This document shows, piece by piece, positions 9,066 through 16,848 of a DNA stretch of 41,216 nt. The notes beneath the pieces are model-generated. The model searched no databases. It was not told where the DNA came from and saw nothing but the letters and a program-made list of their open reading frames with translations. Source of the stretch: Clostridia bacterium (lineage in GTDB: Bacteria > Bacillota > Clostridia > Lachnospirales > Lachnospiraceae); contig JAJQEA010000090.1 in NCBI GenBank assembly GCA_021201905.1, forward strand, positions 2,554 through 43,769. Reading direction: 5' to 3'. Position 1 is the stretch's first letter. The number at the start of each line of letters is the position of its first letter. Position numbers and translations under genes: made by a program.

Positions 9066-9841
9066 GCACAAGCCTTCCTCTCAATTATTGATAAAATACT
9101 GGACAACAGAATACCAAACAATGACATTCCAGCCATTCCCGTAAGTACTTCCGTCATATTGGCCACCTGTTGACCCGCATGAATAATCCAGCCAACGCCT
9201 TCGGTTGATTTGATCATCTCTGCCACAACCACACTGCATATACTGGCGGATAAAGCTACCTGCATACCCGAAAAAATATATGGAATACAGGAAGGAATAA
9301 CTACCTTGAATGTCACTTGTCTATCTGTACATCCCAACATTTTTGCCGCTCCCACCAATACAGGGTCAACACTTTGCATTCCATCATACACACTCAAGAC
9401 AACGTTGGCAAACGCACCATAAAATACTATGAAATACTTTGACATTTCATCGACACCAAACCACAGAATGGCAAGAGGTATCCAAGCTACTGTAGGGATT
9501 GGCCTAATCAGTTCAAATAAGGGTCTGAAAATTGCTCTGAACGTTTTCGACAACCCCATAGCAATTCCAATGGTAATGCCCGAAACAACAGCTACACTAT
9601 ATCCTACCATTACACGTTTTAAACTATATAATGCGTGAATCTGTATCGTATACGGTCCAATTGGTACCTTTACAGATGTCAGAAGCATTTCTGTTACCTG
9701 CAAAGGACTGGGCAGCAGTCTTCCCAAAGGAGTTATCCCTACTACTATTTGCCAAATAAGCAGAAAGCCCAGAATCGAACCAACCATCCAAACCAATTCC
9801 ATTACATTTTTCTTTACCAGCACTAATGATTTATTTTTCAT
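9044..9841 (-). CDS. ABC transporter permease, NitT/TauT family (SsuC/TauC-like)
   Basis: This is a 265-residue inner-membrane permease with about six hydrophobic segments. It has the BPD_transp_1 EAA-type loop (the VLVGAAKMLGCTDRQ stretch, then a PSCIPYIFSGM segment) that docks the ATPases. The family hallmark RPIPTVAWIPLAILWFG is seen near residue 115. In this family one permease gene normally supplies a homodimer; here a second, different permease follows, so a heterodimer is likely. The ATG start overlaps the stop of the upstream permease by 4 nt (ATGA), and its 3' end overlaps the ATPase gene. Confidence 0.93.
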   Translation of the reverse strand: MKNKSLVLVKKNVMELVWMVGSILGFLLIWQIVVGITPLGRLLPSPLQVTEMLLTSVKVPIGPYTIQIHALYSLKRVMVGYSVAVVSGITIGIAMGLSKTFRAIFRPLFELIRPIPTVAWIPLAILWFGVDEMSKYFIVFYGAFANVVLSVYDGMQSVDPVLVGAAKMLGCTDRQVTFKVVIPSCIPYIFSGMQVALSASICSVVVAEMIKSTEGVGWIIHAGQQVANMTEVLTGMAGMSLFGILLSSILSIIERKACAWNIRNT

Positions 9842-10617
9842 GTTCTTCCACTTCCCCTAACAAACCGCTTTTCAACATATTCCAGAATTTTAGCTAAAAG
9901 TGCCCCTAATATTCCAATCACTATCATTCCGCTTATTACCAAGTCCGTCCTGCTAAACTGCCTTCCAATCTGAATTAAATATCCAAGACCCTTGGTTGCA
10001 GCCAGCATTTCTGCCGAAACCAGAGATACCAAAGATGTTCCCAGAGAAAGCCTCATTCCAGTAAAAATATTTGGCAGCGCCGATGGAATTGCTATTTTTA
10101 TCAATAACTCAAAATTATTGGCTCCAAAGGTACGCCCTACCCACAAATGGACCTGGCTGGTTTGCTTAATCCCAGAATATGAGTTAATTACATTTGGTAT
10201 CAATGCGCTCATAAAAATAACAGCTGCCTTAGCCGGTGTTCCTATGCCAAAAAGCAGAATCATAACCGGTATCCATGTAATGGGAGGTATGGGCCTCAAA
10301 AAATTGAAAATGGGGCGGACAACTTTTTCAATCCACTTATTCCATGCCATAGCGATTCCAAGAGGAACGCCAATCAGGCCCAGAGCAAACCCGGACAATG
10401 CTACCTGAAGGCTTGTCAGTATATGTGTAATCAAAGTTGCCCCATCCGGAGTTTTAACGGTCAATTTTTTAATTAAGGTCATTAAAATAGTGAGCGGGTC
10501 CGGTAAAACATAGAGCGGAAAAATCTCCAATTTAGCTGTCAGAACATACCAAATCACCAAGAATGAAATCACTGTGCAAATCGAAATGATTTTATATTTA
10601 TTTTCGCTACTTCTCAT
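9838..10617 (-). CDS. ABC transporter permease, NitT/TauT family (SsuC/TauC-like)
   Basis: This is a 259-residue membrane permease of the same family as its neighbour. It has an N-terminal membrane segment near residue 10, the hallmark RPIPPITWIPVMILLFG near 110, an EAA-type loop (WVGRTFGANNFELLIK, then PSALPNIFTGM) and a C-terminal transmembrane segment. Its sequence differs clearly from the other permease outside these motifs. The order in the operon is binding protein, permease, permease, ATPase, ATPase. The ribosome site GGGAG lies before ATG 10617. It presumably forms the translocation pore with the product of 9044-9841. Confidence 0.93.
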   Translation of the reverse strand: MRSSENKYKIISICTVISFLVIWYVLTAKLEIFPLYVLPDPLTILMTLIKKLTVKTPDGATLITHILTSLQVALSGFALGLIGVPLGIAMAWNKWIEKVVRPIFNFLRPIPPITWIPVMILLFGIGTPAKAAVIFMSALIPNVINSYSGIKQTSQVHLWVGRTFGANNFELLIKIAIPSALPNIFTGMRLSLGTSLVSLVSAEMLAATKGLGYLIQIGRQFSRTDLVISGMIVIGILGALLAKILEYVEKRFVRGSGRT

Positions 10618-10639
10618 ATCTGGTCTCCCTTAAAGCTTA

Positions 10640-11743
10640 TTACTTGAAAACTTTATCAATAATTTCATTGGTCAAATTTGGTTTTACTTTAGCAAGATCT
10701 CCATCTTCCAATGTTCCAACCTGATTAAAGAACACAGCCACATTATAAATAGACTCCCCAACAGGACTGTCAAATACATGATCTGATGTAATGAACGGTC
10801 TTGCTGCAACCTCTTTTCTGGCGTCTTCAATCTTTGTCGTGTTACCGTTAAATGCCTGCCATTTTACAGACCACTCAGCAGCAAGTTCAGGGTCTTTTGC
10901 AAATAAGTCAAACGTTTCATACATTGCTTTTACATACTTGCAGATAATTTCCTCTTTCTCTGCTAATGTATTCGGATTAGCGAGTAATGGGTCATAACAA
11001 TCCAACCCTAATTGTGTACAAGTTGCGACCTCCAGCCAGCCTTCTTCCTCACAAGAATAAGTTAATGGAGGTGAACAAGCTACGATGTCTCCCTGCCCTG
11101 CTTTAAAAGCCTGGAACGCAGATGAATTATCCATATGTACAAACTCCACATCCTCCGCTGTCAGTCCAGATGCCTCAGCCCATTTCATAACATTATACTG
11201 ATTTAAAGTTCCGATAGGAGCAAGTACGGTTGCACCCTTTAATGTTTCGGCATTACCATAAATCCCATCTCCGATTTCATCTTTCACTTGTGCAATTGGC
11301 GAATCCTTACGCACATATGCAGCTGCGCCTCCCGTACAAAGGTCCATATCAGCAATTACCTTGGCCCCAAAATTAGCAATACCGAATACTGCGCTTGTTC
11401 CCCCTGTTCCAATGTCCCAAAGGTCTGCTCCCAATGCCTCATTAATCAGCGTTCCATTTTCATAAACAGACATATCAATTTTAAATCCGTTTTCTTTGTC
11501 GATTCCCTGTTCTACCATATAGTAATTAGGGACAGCTAAAAGGTAGGGCTGAACAGCTACTCTCAACACCGGAAGTTCTGCCGCTTCCTCTGTCTCCACA
11601 GTGCCTGCTTTTGCTGAGGTCATCTCGGTTGCTTTCTCAGTACTGTCAGGTACTTTTTGTGAGCAGGCAGATAGTGATAATGCCATAGCAGCCGTAAGTA
11701 CAGTAGTTCTCATAAACGTGTTTGCCAATGTGTTTCTTTTCAT
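10640..11743 (-). CDS. ABC transporter substrate-binding lipoprotein, NitT/TauT family (SsuA/TauA-like)
   Basis: This 367-residue protein has a lipoprotein signal: a basic start, a hydrophobic core and the lipobox LSAC near residue 27, then a Ser/Thr/Glu-rich linker. The mature part is a two-lobed type II binding protein. LRVAVQPYLLAVPNYYMVEQG and the later segments DLWDIGTGGTSAVFGI and GATVLAPIGTLNQYN are where sulfonate, nitrate and taurine binders contact ligand. It is the first gene of the operon, read from the consensus promoter at 11843-11871, with GGAGGAAGAAAG before ATG 11743. Family membership suggests a small anionic ligand, but the neighbouring genes point to a sugar-like compound; the ligand cannot be read from the sequence. 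Confidence 0.93.
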   Translation of the reverse strand: MKRNTLANTFMRTTVLTAAMALSLSACSQKVPDSTEKATEMTSAKAGTVETEEAAELPVLRVAVQPYLLAVPNYYMVEQGIDKENGFKIDMSVYENGTLINEALGADLWDIGTGGTSAVFGIANFGAKVIADMDLCTGGAAAYVRKDSPIAQVKDEIGDGIYGNAETLKGATVLAPIGTLNQYNVMKWAEASGLTAEDVEFVHMDNSSAFQAFKAGQGDIVACSPPLTYSCEEEGWLEVATCTQLGLDCYDPLLANPNTLAEKEEIICKYVKAMYETFDLFAKDPELAAEWSVKWQAFNGNTTKIEDARKEVAARPFITSDHVFDSPVGESIYNVAVFFNQVGTLEDGDLAKVKPNLTNEIIDKVFK

Positions 11744-11821
11744 CTTTCTTCCTCCGTTTCAGCTATGTTTAAATATTCTTATAATTACATAGCGTGTCGC
11801 ATGATAATAAAACAAACCGCT

Positions 11822-11839
11822 TTTAGTTAATTAACTAAA
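11822..11839. promoter_or_regulatory. 18-bp perfect palindrome, probable ROK-repressor operator
   Basis: The sequence TTTAGTTAATTAACTAAA is its own reverse complement. It covers the predicted transcription start (about 11836) of the minus-strand operon, the usual place for a repressor operator. The TTAGTT and AACTAA arms resemble the half-sites of XylR-type ROK repressors, and the operon encodes such a protein (3733-4956). Palindrome and position are seen directly; the protein-operator pairing is inference. Confidence 0.75.
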
Positions 11840-11842
11840 TTT

Positions 11843-11871
11843 ATTATATATATCTTTTTATAAATTGTCAA
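11843..11871 (-). promoter_or_regulatory. Consensus sigma-A promoter of the catabolic operon
   Basis: On the minus strand, TTGACA (11871-11866) is followed by exactly 17 nt and then TATAAT (11848-11843). Both hexamers match the consensus fully. Such a strong core promoter would need tight repression, consistent with the palindrome on its start site. It drives the genes from 11743 downwards. Confidence 0.88.
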
Positions 11872-11888
11872 CATAAATGTTATTTTTA

Positions 11889-11917
11889 TTGCTTTTATTT
11901 TATATTTATTGTATAAT
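11889..11917 (+). promoter_or_regulatory. Possible promoter of the DUF4867 gene
   Basis: A perfect TATAAT (11912-11917) lies 17 nt after TTGCTT (11889-11894), a weak -35. The predicted start is about 40 nt before the ATG at 11966. It diverges from the operon promoter about 20 bp away, so the palindrome at 11822-11839 may affect both. Confidence 0.6.
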
Positions 11918-11965
11918 ATTGCTTGTATTAATTAAATCATTTAAATAGTGAGGGGGTTTTATATT

Positions 11966-12613
11966 ATGTTTGAACAAATTACCAAAAAAAATCCTAATCT
12001 AAAAATCATATTGGCCACAAGGGATAACTTTTCCAGCTATGGTGAATTTTTAGATGACAGTATCTTCCAACCATTGATTGAATGTTTAAGAACGAAAGAA
12101 ATACCTGAAGAAGGGAACTGCTATATCGCCGATGACTCTTCCATGAGTTTTCCTAATGCGGTGGAATCCATTTCCCGAAAATATTACTCCGAAATGCCGA
12201 TTCAAATTGGATATTGCAATGGCCACACACATACATTGAATGCATTTGAATACCATCAGGGCGATGAGATTAATTTTATGGCGACGGACTGCATACTCAT
12301 GCTGGCACATCAATGTGATATTGTTGATGGAAATATAGATTCATCGAAAGCTGAACTTTTTTATTTTCCTGCGGGAACGGTCATAGAGTTATATGGAACT
12401 TCTCTGCATTTTGCTCCATGCGCCGTAACTAAGACAGGTTTCCAAGTTGGTGTTATTTTGCCATTGGGTACAAATAAACCGCTTGAACACGCTCCCTCCA
12501 GACCTCTTATCTGGGGTAAAAACAAATGGCTTATTGCTCATCCCGATTCTCCCGTTGCCAAGCGCGGGGCATATGTAGGTATTACAGGAAAAAATACCAC
12601 AGTCTCAATTTGA
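11966..12613 (+). CDS. DUF4867-family protein, probably cupin-fold
   Basis: I recognise this as a member of the uncharacterised DUF4867 family, common in gut Firmicutes; length (215) fits. The middle has a His/Glu-rich stretch, GHTHTLNAFEYHQGDE, followed about 50 residues later by FPAGTVIELYGTSLHFAPC. These two pieces resemble the two metal-binding strands of cupins such as sugar isomerases, so a metal-dependent sugar isomerase or epimerase is possible (inference). ATG 11966 is preferred over the GTG at 11948 because GAGGGGG lies about 9 nt before it. The gene is divergent from the catabolic operon and shares its control region, so it probably acts in the same pathway. Confidence 0.8.
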   Translation: MFEQITKKNPNLKIILATRDNFSSYGEFLDDSIFQPLIECLRTKEIPEEGNCYIADDSSMSFPNAVESISRKYYSEMPIQIGYCNGHTHTLNAFEYHQGDEINFMATDCILMLAHQCDIVDGNIDSSKAELFYFPAGTVIELYGTSLHFAPCAVTKTGFQVGVILPLGTNKPLEHAPSRPLIWGKNKWLIAHPDSPVAKRGAYVGITGKNTTVSI

Positions 12614-12682
12614 GATGAACGGCAAGCAGAATATCTTTATATATTGAAAATACAGAGCTACATCGTTACATTATAAAGTCAA

Positions 12683-12715
12683 GGGATGGATTCAGCAAAA
12701 CCGAATTCCATCCCC
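12683..12715 (+). terminator. Probable terminator after the DUF4867 gene
   Basis: GGGATGGATTC pairs with GAATTCCATCCC apart from one bulged T, across a short A-rich loop. It lies 70 nt past the stop at 12613. The U tract is weak (TATTTT). The rest of 12614-12790 holds nothing I recognise. Confidence 0.55.
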
Positions 12716-12790
12716 TATTTTACCTATTCTCTATAAAATGTGACTGCATACCCACGGTATGGTATCATTTTCTTTTTTACTTGCAAAAAA

Positions 12791-12820
12791 GAAAAAAGCC
12801 TGGTAAACACCAGACTTTTC
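12791..12820 (-). terminator. Rho-independent terminator of tRNA-Thr
   Basis: On the minus strand AGTCTGGT pairs with ACCAGGCT (one mismatch) around a 4-nt loop, followed by a run of six T and more T-rich sequence. It begins a few bases after the 3' end of the tRNA. Confidence 0.8.
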
Positions 12821-12823
12821 AGA

Positions 12824-12896
12824 AGCTGCTGACGGGAATCGGACCCGTGACCTCCGCACTACCAATGCGACGCTCTACCGGCTGAGCCACAGCAGC
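12824..12896 (-). tRNA. tRNA-Thr (GGT)
   Basis: This is a 73-nt cloverleaf. The acceptor stem is GCTGCTG paired with CAGCAGC, with T as discriminator base and no encoded CCA. The anticodon arm is TCGCA, loop TTGGTAG, TGCGG, giving anticodon GGT (Thr, codons ACC/ACU). The T arm has GGTCCGATTCCC. It has its own promoter and terminator. It stands close to the change from the AT-richer catabolic block to the GC-richer core genes. Confidence 0.95.
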
Positions 12897-12933
12897 TTAT
12901 TCTATTTTGGTATCGCTCACGCAAACTTTATAT

Positions 12934-12962
12934 ATATTATCATGTTCAAATAGTTTTGTCAA
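12934..12962 (-). promoter_or_regulatory. Promoter of tRNA-Thr
   Basis: On the minus strand a full TTGACA (12962-12957) is followed after 17 nt by TAATAT (12939-12934). The predicted start is about 30 nt before the tRNA. The remaining 12963-13132 is the LDH downstream region, with no gene seen. Confidence 0.65.
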
Positions 12963-13132
12963 CAATAATTTCAAATTTTTTAATTAATCTTCCATCCAAT
13001 CTCCGCCCATCCAAACCGCCGCCCCCTCAAGCCTCCCAGGCAATCGAAAGCAGCGGCCTGTACACCGGCTTCTCAAAAGCATCTCAAAATAGGAATCCCA
13101 AACTCAATCAAGCTCAACCCCTATTCCAAATA

Positions 13133-14080
13133 TCAGAAAATCCCGTCATACCCTTCCCGCAGCGTATCACAGGAACGCCCCAGCTTTTCCAGCTCCTCCG
13201 GTGTCAGGGACAGCGGCAGGACTCTCTGTACTCCGTTCTGGTTTATGATACAGGGAACGCCTGCAAACACGTCCATCTGGCCGTACTCTCCCCGCAGCAT
13301 GGCGGACACGGTAAGTACGCTGTGCTCATCCCCCAGGATGGCCTTGGTTATTCTGGTAAGGGCCATTCCAATGCCATAATAGGTGGCATTCTTGGCCTCT
13401 ATGATTTTGTAGGCGGCAGTGCGGACCTCCTCCTCGATTTCATCAAACCGCCGCCTGCACACCGCTTCCCCGTTTTCCCCGCACAGCTCCAGTATGGGCT
13501 TGGTGGCCAGCAGAGCCTGGCTCCACGGCACAAACTCGCTGTCCCCGTGCTCTCCCATGACATAGGCGTGGACATTTCTCGGATCCGCCTTCAGATAATC
13601 GCCTAGCAGGTACCTGAGCCTGGCTGTGTCCAGGGCTGTTCCTGTTCCCAGAACACGTCTTGGATTAAAGCCCGACAGGGTACAGGTTATCCTGGTCATG
13701 ATGTCAACCGGGTTGGTTGCCACCAGAAACAGGCCATTGAATCCCGATGAGGTAACCGGTTCAATGATGGAGCGGAACACCTCGGCATTCCTTTTCAGAA
13801 GGTCCAGGCGGGTTTCACCCTGCTTCTGCGCCACGCCGGCACAGATGACCACAATATCCGCATCCCCGCAGTCATCGTACTCTCCTGCGTATATTGTCAT
13901 GCTGGAATTGGCAAATGCCAGGCCATGGTTTAAATCCATTGCCTCCCCCTCGGCCCTCTTCTTATTCACATCAATGAGCACCAGCTCATCGCACACCGAC
14001 TGATTCAAAAGACAGTAGGCATAGCTCATGCCCACCATTCCGGTTCCTACGATTACCACTTTCCTCTTATCTGCTCTCAC
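13133..14080 (-). CDS. ldh: L-lactate dehydrogenase
   Basis: Interconverts pyruvate and L-lactate with NADH in the cytoplasm, recycling NAD during fermentation. The Rossmann motif VVIVGTGMVGMSYAY is at the start and LVLIDVNKKRAEGEAMDL follows. TNPVD precedes the region that binds substrate, and the active-site His is in GEHGDSEFVPWS near residue 180. An Arg in GETRLDLLKRN is the expected substrate-loop residue. GTG 14080 is preferred over ATG 14101: AAAGGAG stands 6 nt before it and the resulting 315 residues is the usual length, while the ATG has no ribosome site. It lies downstream of the pilus genes but is functionally unrelated. Confidence 0.93.
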   Translation of the reverse strand: MRADKRKVVIVGTGMVGMSYAYCLLNQSVCDELVLIDVNKKRAEGEAMDLNHGLAFANSSMTIYAGEYDDCGDADIVVICAGVAQKQGETRLDLLKRNAEVFRSIIEPVTSSGFNGLFLVATNPVDIMTRITCTLSGFNPRRVLGTGTALDTARLRYLLGDYLKADPRNVHAYVMGEHGDSEFVPWSQALLATKPILELCGENGEAVCRRRFDEIEEEVRTAAYKIIEAKNATYYGIGMALTRITKAILGDEHSVLTVSAMLRGEYGQMDVFAGVPCIINQNGVQRVLPLSLTPEELEKLGRSCDTLREGYDGIF

Positions 14081-14200
14081 TTGCTGCTCCTTTCCTGCCA
14101 TACCGGTCTGCTGTTTATAACCTTAGTATATCAGGAAAACCAGTGTCTTATTCCGGCAGGATTTACAGCTGTCTTTCCGGGACCTGGGGCAGGTTTTGGA

Positions 14201-15262
14201 TTACCTGGCCAGTTTCTTTTCCATGAGCTCGCTGTTGCTGCTGTAGGCCACCGCATTTTCACGGGAAATCACTCCGTCACGGTATAATTTAATGAGGCTG
14301 TTATCCATGGATATCATTCCTTCCTCCTGGGAGGTGGCAATGATTCCGTCTATCTGGTGAATCTTGGATTCACGTATCATATTGCGGATTGCATTGTTTA
14401 AAAACATGATCTCAAAGGCCGGCTGCACCCCGCCGTCCACAGTGGGTATGAGCTGCTGGGATATGACCGCATCCAGCACCATGGCCAGCTGGGTCCTTAT
14501 CTGCTGCTGCTGATTTGGCGGAAATGCGTCGATGACGCGGTCAATGGTATTGGCCGCCCCCACGGTATGAAGGGTGGAGAGAATCAGATGGCCTGTCTCC
14601 GCCGCTGTCATAGCTATGCTGATCGTCTCATAATCCCTCATCTCTCCTAACAGGATAACATCCGGCGCCTGGCGCAGGGACGCCCTCAGGCCCGTAACGT
14701 AGCTGTCCGTATCCGTAACAATCTCTCTCTGGGTCACCACGCTCTGTTTATGCCTGTGCAGGTATTCGATGGGGTCCTCCAGTGTGATGACATGGGCATT
14801 TCTGGTGCTGTTGATTTCATCGATAATACAGGCCAGGGTCGTGCTTTTGCCGCTGCCTGCCGGTCCGGTCACCAGGACCATTCCCTTGGTAAGCCCGGAT
14901 ACGCCGATGATGCTGTCGGGCAGATGAAGCTGTCCGGCATCCGGCAGTTCAAATCGAACCACGCGGATGATTCCCGCCAGGGAGCCTCTCTGACGGAACA
15001 CGCTGGCCCTGAAACGCGACACCCCGGGGATGGCAAATGAGAAATCATCGTCTCCATGGGACTGGACCTTATCCATGCCCCTGTTCTTTGCCAAACCGTA
15101 TATCTCGGTAATCATCTTATCCATCTCCTCGGGCATGATCCGGTTGTCACCCTGGTAGATAATACGGCCGCCAATTTTATAGGAGAAGGGCATGCCCGGA
15201 ATAAGAAATATGTCAGCCGCATTCTGCTCCACCGCCGATGTAAGTAATTCCATTACATTCAT
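14201..15262 (-). CDS. pilT: PilT-family pilus retraction ATPase
   Basis: A hexameric secretion ATPase that powers retraction of type IV pili at the inner face of the membrane. An N-terminal domain of about 110 residues is followed by Walker A GPAGSGKSTT (near 127), an Asp box in ITLEDPIEYLH, Walker B VILLGEMRD and the His box GHLILSTLHT. The C-terminal AIRNMIRE is the motif that marks PilT rather than PilB. Length (353) is typical. GGAG lies 8 nt before ATG 15262. The cluster has PilT and PilC but no PilB-type assembly ATPase in the window. Confidence 0.93.
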   Translation of the reverse strand: MNVMELLTSAVEQNAADIFLIPGMPFSYKIGGRIIYQGDNRIMPEEMDKMITEIYGLAKNRGMDKVQSHGDDDFSFAIPGVSRFRASVFRQRGSLAGIIRVVRFELPDAGQLHLPDSIIGVSGLTKGMVLVTGPAGSGKSTTLACIIDEINSTRNAHVITLEDPIEYLHRHKQSVVTQREIVTDTDSYVTGLRASLRQAPDVILLGEMRDYETISIAMTAAETGHLILSTLHTVGAANTIDRVIDAFPPNQQQQIRTQLAMVLDAVISQQLIPTVDGGVQPAFEIMFLNNAIRNMIRESKIHQIDGIIATSQEEGMISMDNSLIKLYRDGVISRENAVAYSSNSELMEKKLAR

Positions 15263-15287
15263 CTGTTTTGCTCCTTTTGCCTCTGTT

Positions 15288-15767
15288 TTATTCCTGGGAT
15301 GGGGCTGCTCCGCCCCACACAGGCATTGAATTGTCTATTTCATACTCATCACTGGCATATACATACCATGATTTTATATCATAATGTTTTTCACCGCACA
15401 TGAGAACCAGCTCAATATGCAGGGACTGTCCCCTGTCCATGGGGATGTCCGTGGAAATAAGACCGCTCTCCCTGTTGTAAAGCTCTCCCAGCCTGTCCTT
15501 GATATCCAGACTGCACTGGGTGGAATCCTTTCCCTCCCCCATTTCCTCTGTCAGGACCTGGTCCACCTCCTTAAGCCACTGCTGCCCCCTGCTGTCCGCC
15601 TCATAATACGCCCGGACCGCTTCCCCGTTCCGCACGGCCAGCTTTAAATCGCCCTGGGCGCTGCTCAAGGACAGCAGTCCAAAGGTAGCCATGCACAGAA
15701 CGATGAAAATAAGAATCAGGGACGACGCCCCTATATTCACTTTATTTCTGGATGCCTCTCCTGCCAT
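15288..15767 (-). CDS. Small membrane-anchored protein of the pilus cluster
   Basis: This 159-residue protein has one hydrophobic N-terminal segment (about residues 15-35, IGASSLILIFIVLCMATFGL) after a short charged stretch, then a mostly hydrophilic domain rich in Glu and Asp. That is the layout of a pilin-like or PilX-like minor component, but no GFxxxE cleavage motif is clear. ATG 15767 is preferred over ATG 15791 because AGGA is about 7 nt upstream. It lies between pilin-like genes and pilT. I do not recognise the family with certainty. Confidence 0.7.
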   Translation of the reverse strand: MAGEASRNKVNIGASSLILIFIVLCMATFGLLSLSSAQGDLKLAVRNGEAVRAYYEADSRGQQWLKEVDQVLTEEMGEGKDSTQCSLDIKDRLGELYNRESGLISTDIPMDRGQSLHIELVLMCGEKHYDIKSWYVYASDEYEIDNSMPVWGGAAPSQE

Positions 15768-15832
15768 CTGCCTTTCCTTTCCGTGTTTCATTTTCCCGAA
15801 CCCTGCCGCCGGCTGTGTATTCCGTCATGAGC

Positions 15833-16348
15833 TTAGGGCTGTCCATAGGTCTCTGTCTGCAAACGGTACAGCAGCTTTCCCTTGTCAGCTCCTCTGCCAT
15901 AGCGCATGATAAGTATGTCCGCCCGCTTCATTTTATCCACAGTTCCGGTGTATATGACGCCCAGAAAGGACGGTTCACTGTCAGGTTCGGTCTCCTCCCA
16001 GCTGTTGTTCCAGTACATGGTATGTACACCTTCGTAGCCTTCACTCTGTACCAGCTCCTGGTTCCACTGAGCCTGCTCCTGATTTTCCCCGTCTGCACCT
16101 GCCAGGTGTTCCCATATGTTACGGTCCGGAAGCATCTCCGACCAGCTAAGAGACTGGCCCGCCTTCAGCTCTTCTGCCAGGCTCTGGGCCTTTAACACCG
16201 CCTGATTTATGTCCCGGGCATCCTTGCTTATGTTGTCAGCCTTCACAAACACCAGAACACAGATACTGGCGCAGATGATGAAGAAACCCACCACCACCAG
16301 CATTTCCATTAAAAATGGCCCTGAACCGGACCCGCTTTTCCTATTCAT
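15833..16348 (-). CDS. Type IV prepilin-like minor pilin
   Basis: This 171-residue protein starts with a short basic, Gly/Ser-rich leader and GPFLMEMLVVVGFFIICASI. Cleavage after the Gly would leave Pro at position 1 and Glu at position 5, the residue conserved in type IV pilins; phenylalanine at +1 is the usual, so the site is atypical. A helix with alanines and glutamates follows, then a globular domain with MYWNNSWEETEP. ATG 16348 overlaps the stop of the upstream gene by 8 nt, with GGAGG 11 nt before it. It probably needs a prepilin peptidase encoded elsewhere. Confidence 0.72.
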   Translation of the reverse strand: MNRKSGSGSGPFLMEMLVVVGFFIICASICVLVFVKADNISKDARDINQAVLKAQSLAEELKAGQSLSWSEMLPDRNIWEHLAGADGENQEQAQWNQELVQSEGYEGVHTMYWNNSWEETEPDSEPSFLGVIYTGTVDKMKRADILIMRYGRGADKGKLLYRLQTETYGQP

Positions 16349-16835
16349 CCGTCTCAAGTCCTCCGCTCCGCAGGGAAAGCTCCAGGCTTCCGCCGCCCTC
16401 TCCCACAGTCTCTATATGCAGCAGTCTGCCGTCCTTAGAAAGCTTCAGACCCTGGCATTCCAGAATCTCCAGACCGTCCCCAAGCCCCAGGCCGCTGGAT
16501 GTGTCTGTAAACAGTTCCCGTATGCTTCCATCGTCCCAGTAAATCCATGTGACGTATTCTGATTCCCCGATCTCCTGTTTCATCTCCAATACCTGGGTCC
16601 CATCCACATCCACCACATTTACCATCCCGGCCCGGTCACCCTGGCGCACCTTGTTGGCAATGTAGCTCAGCGCTGTGTTGCCTGTATAATTGGCGTCGCT
16701 GCGCACATTGATGTTTTCATATACCCGGCTGCCAATCAGCACTGTGAAAAGGGCACACAGCACAAATACCAGAAATAACAGCATGGTAAAAAGCACGCTA
16801 ACGGCATTTCCCTTCTTGTCTGTTTTCCGATTCAT
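16341..16835 (-). CDS. DUF4860-like pilus-cluster membrane protein
   Basis: This 164-residue protein has one N-terminal transmembrane segment (about residues 14-36). It then has a beta-rich domain with YWDDGSIRELF near the centre and ends in alternating hydrophobic strands. It resembles DUF4860 proteins found in type IV pilus clusters of Clostridia. GGGGG lies 9 nt before ATG 16835. Likely a minor pilin or pilus-assembly component on the outer face of the membrane; function not established. Confidence 0.72.
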   Translation of the reverse strand: MNRKTDKKGNAVSVLFTMLLFLVFVLCALFTVLIGSRVYENINVRSDANYTGNTALSYIANKVRQGDRAGMVNVVDVDGTQVLEMKQEIGESEYVTWIYWDDGSIRELFTDTSSGLGLGDGLEILECQGLKLSKDGRLLHIETVGEGGGSLELSLRSGGLETDE

Positions 16836-16848
16836 AACTGTATGCCCC

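Noticed and set aside
12956..13606. Plus-strand open frame of 216 residues
   Set aside because: It is the antisense shadow of lactate dehydrogenase; low-complexity Pro/Gln composition, no start signal and no family.
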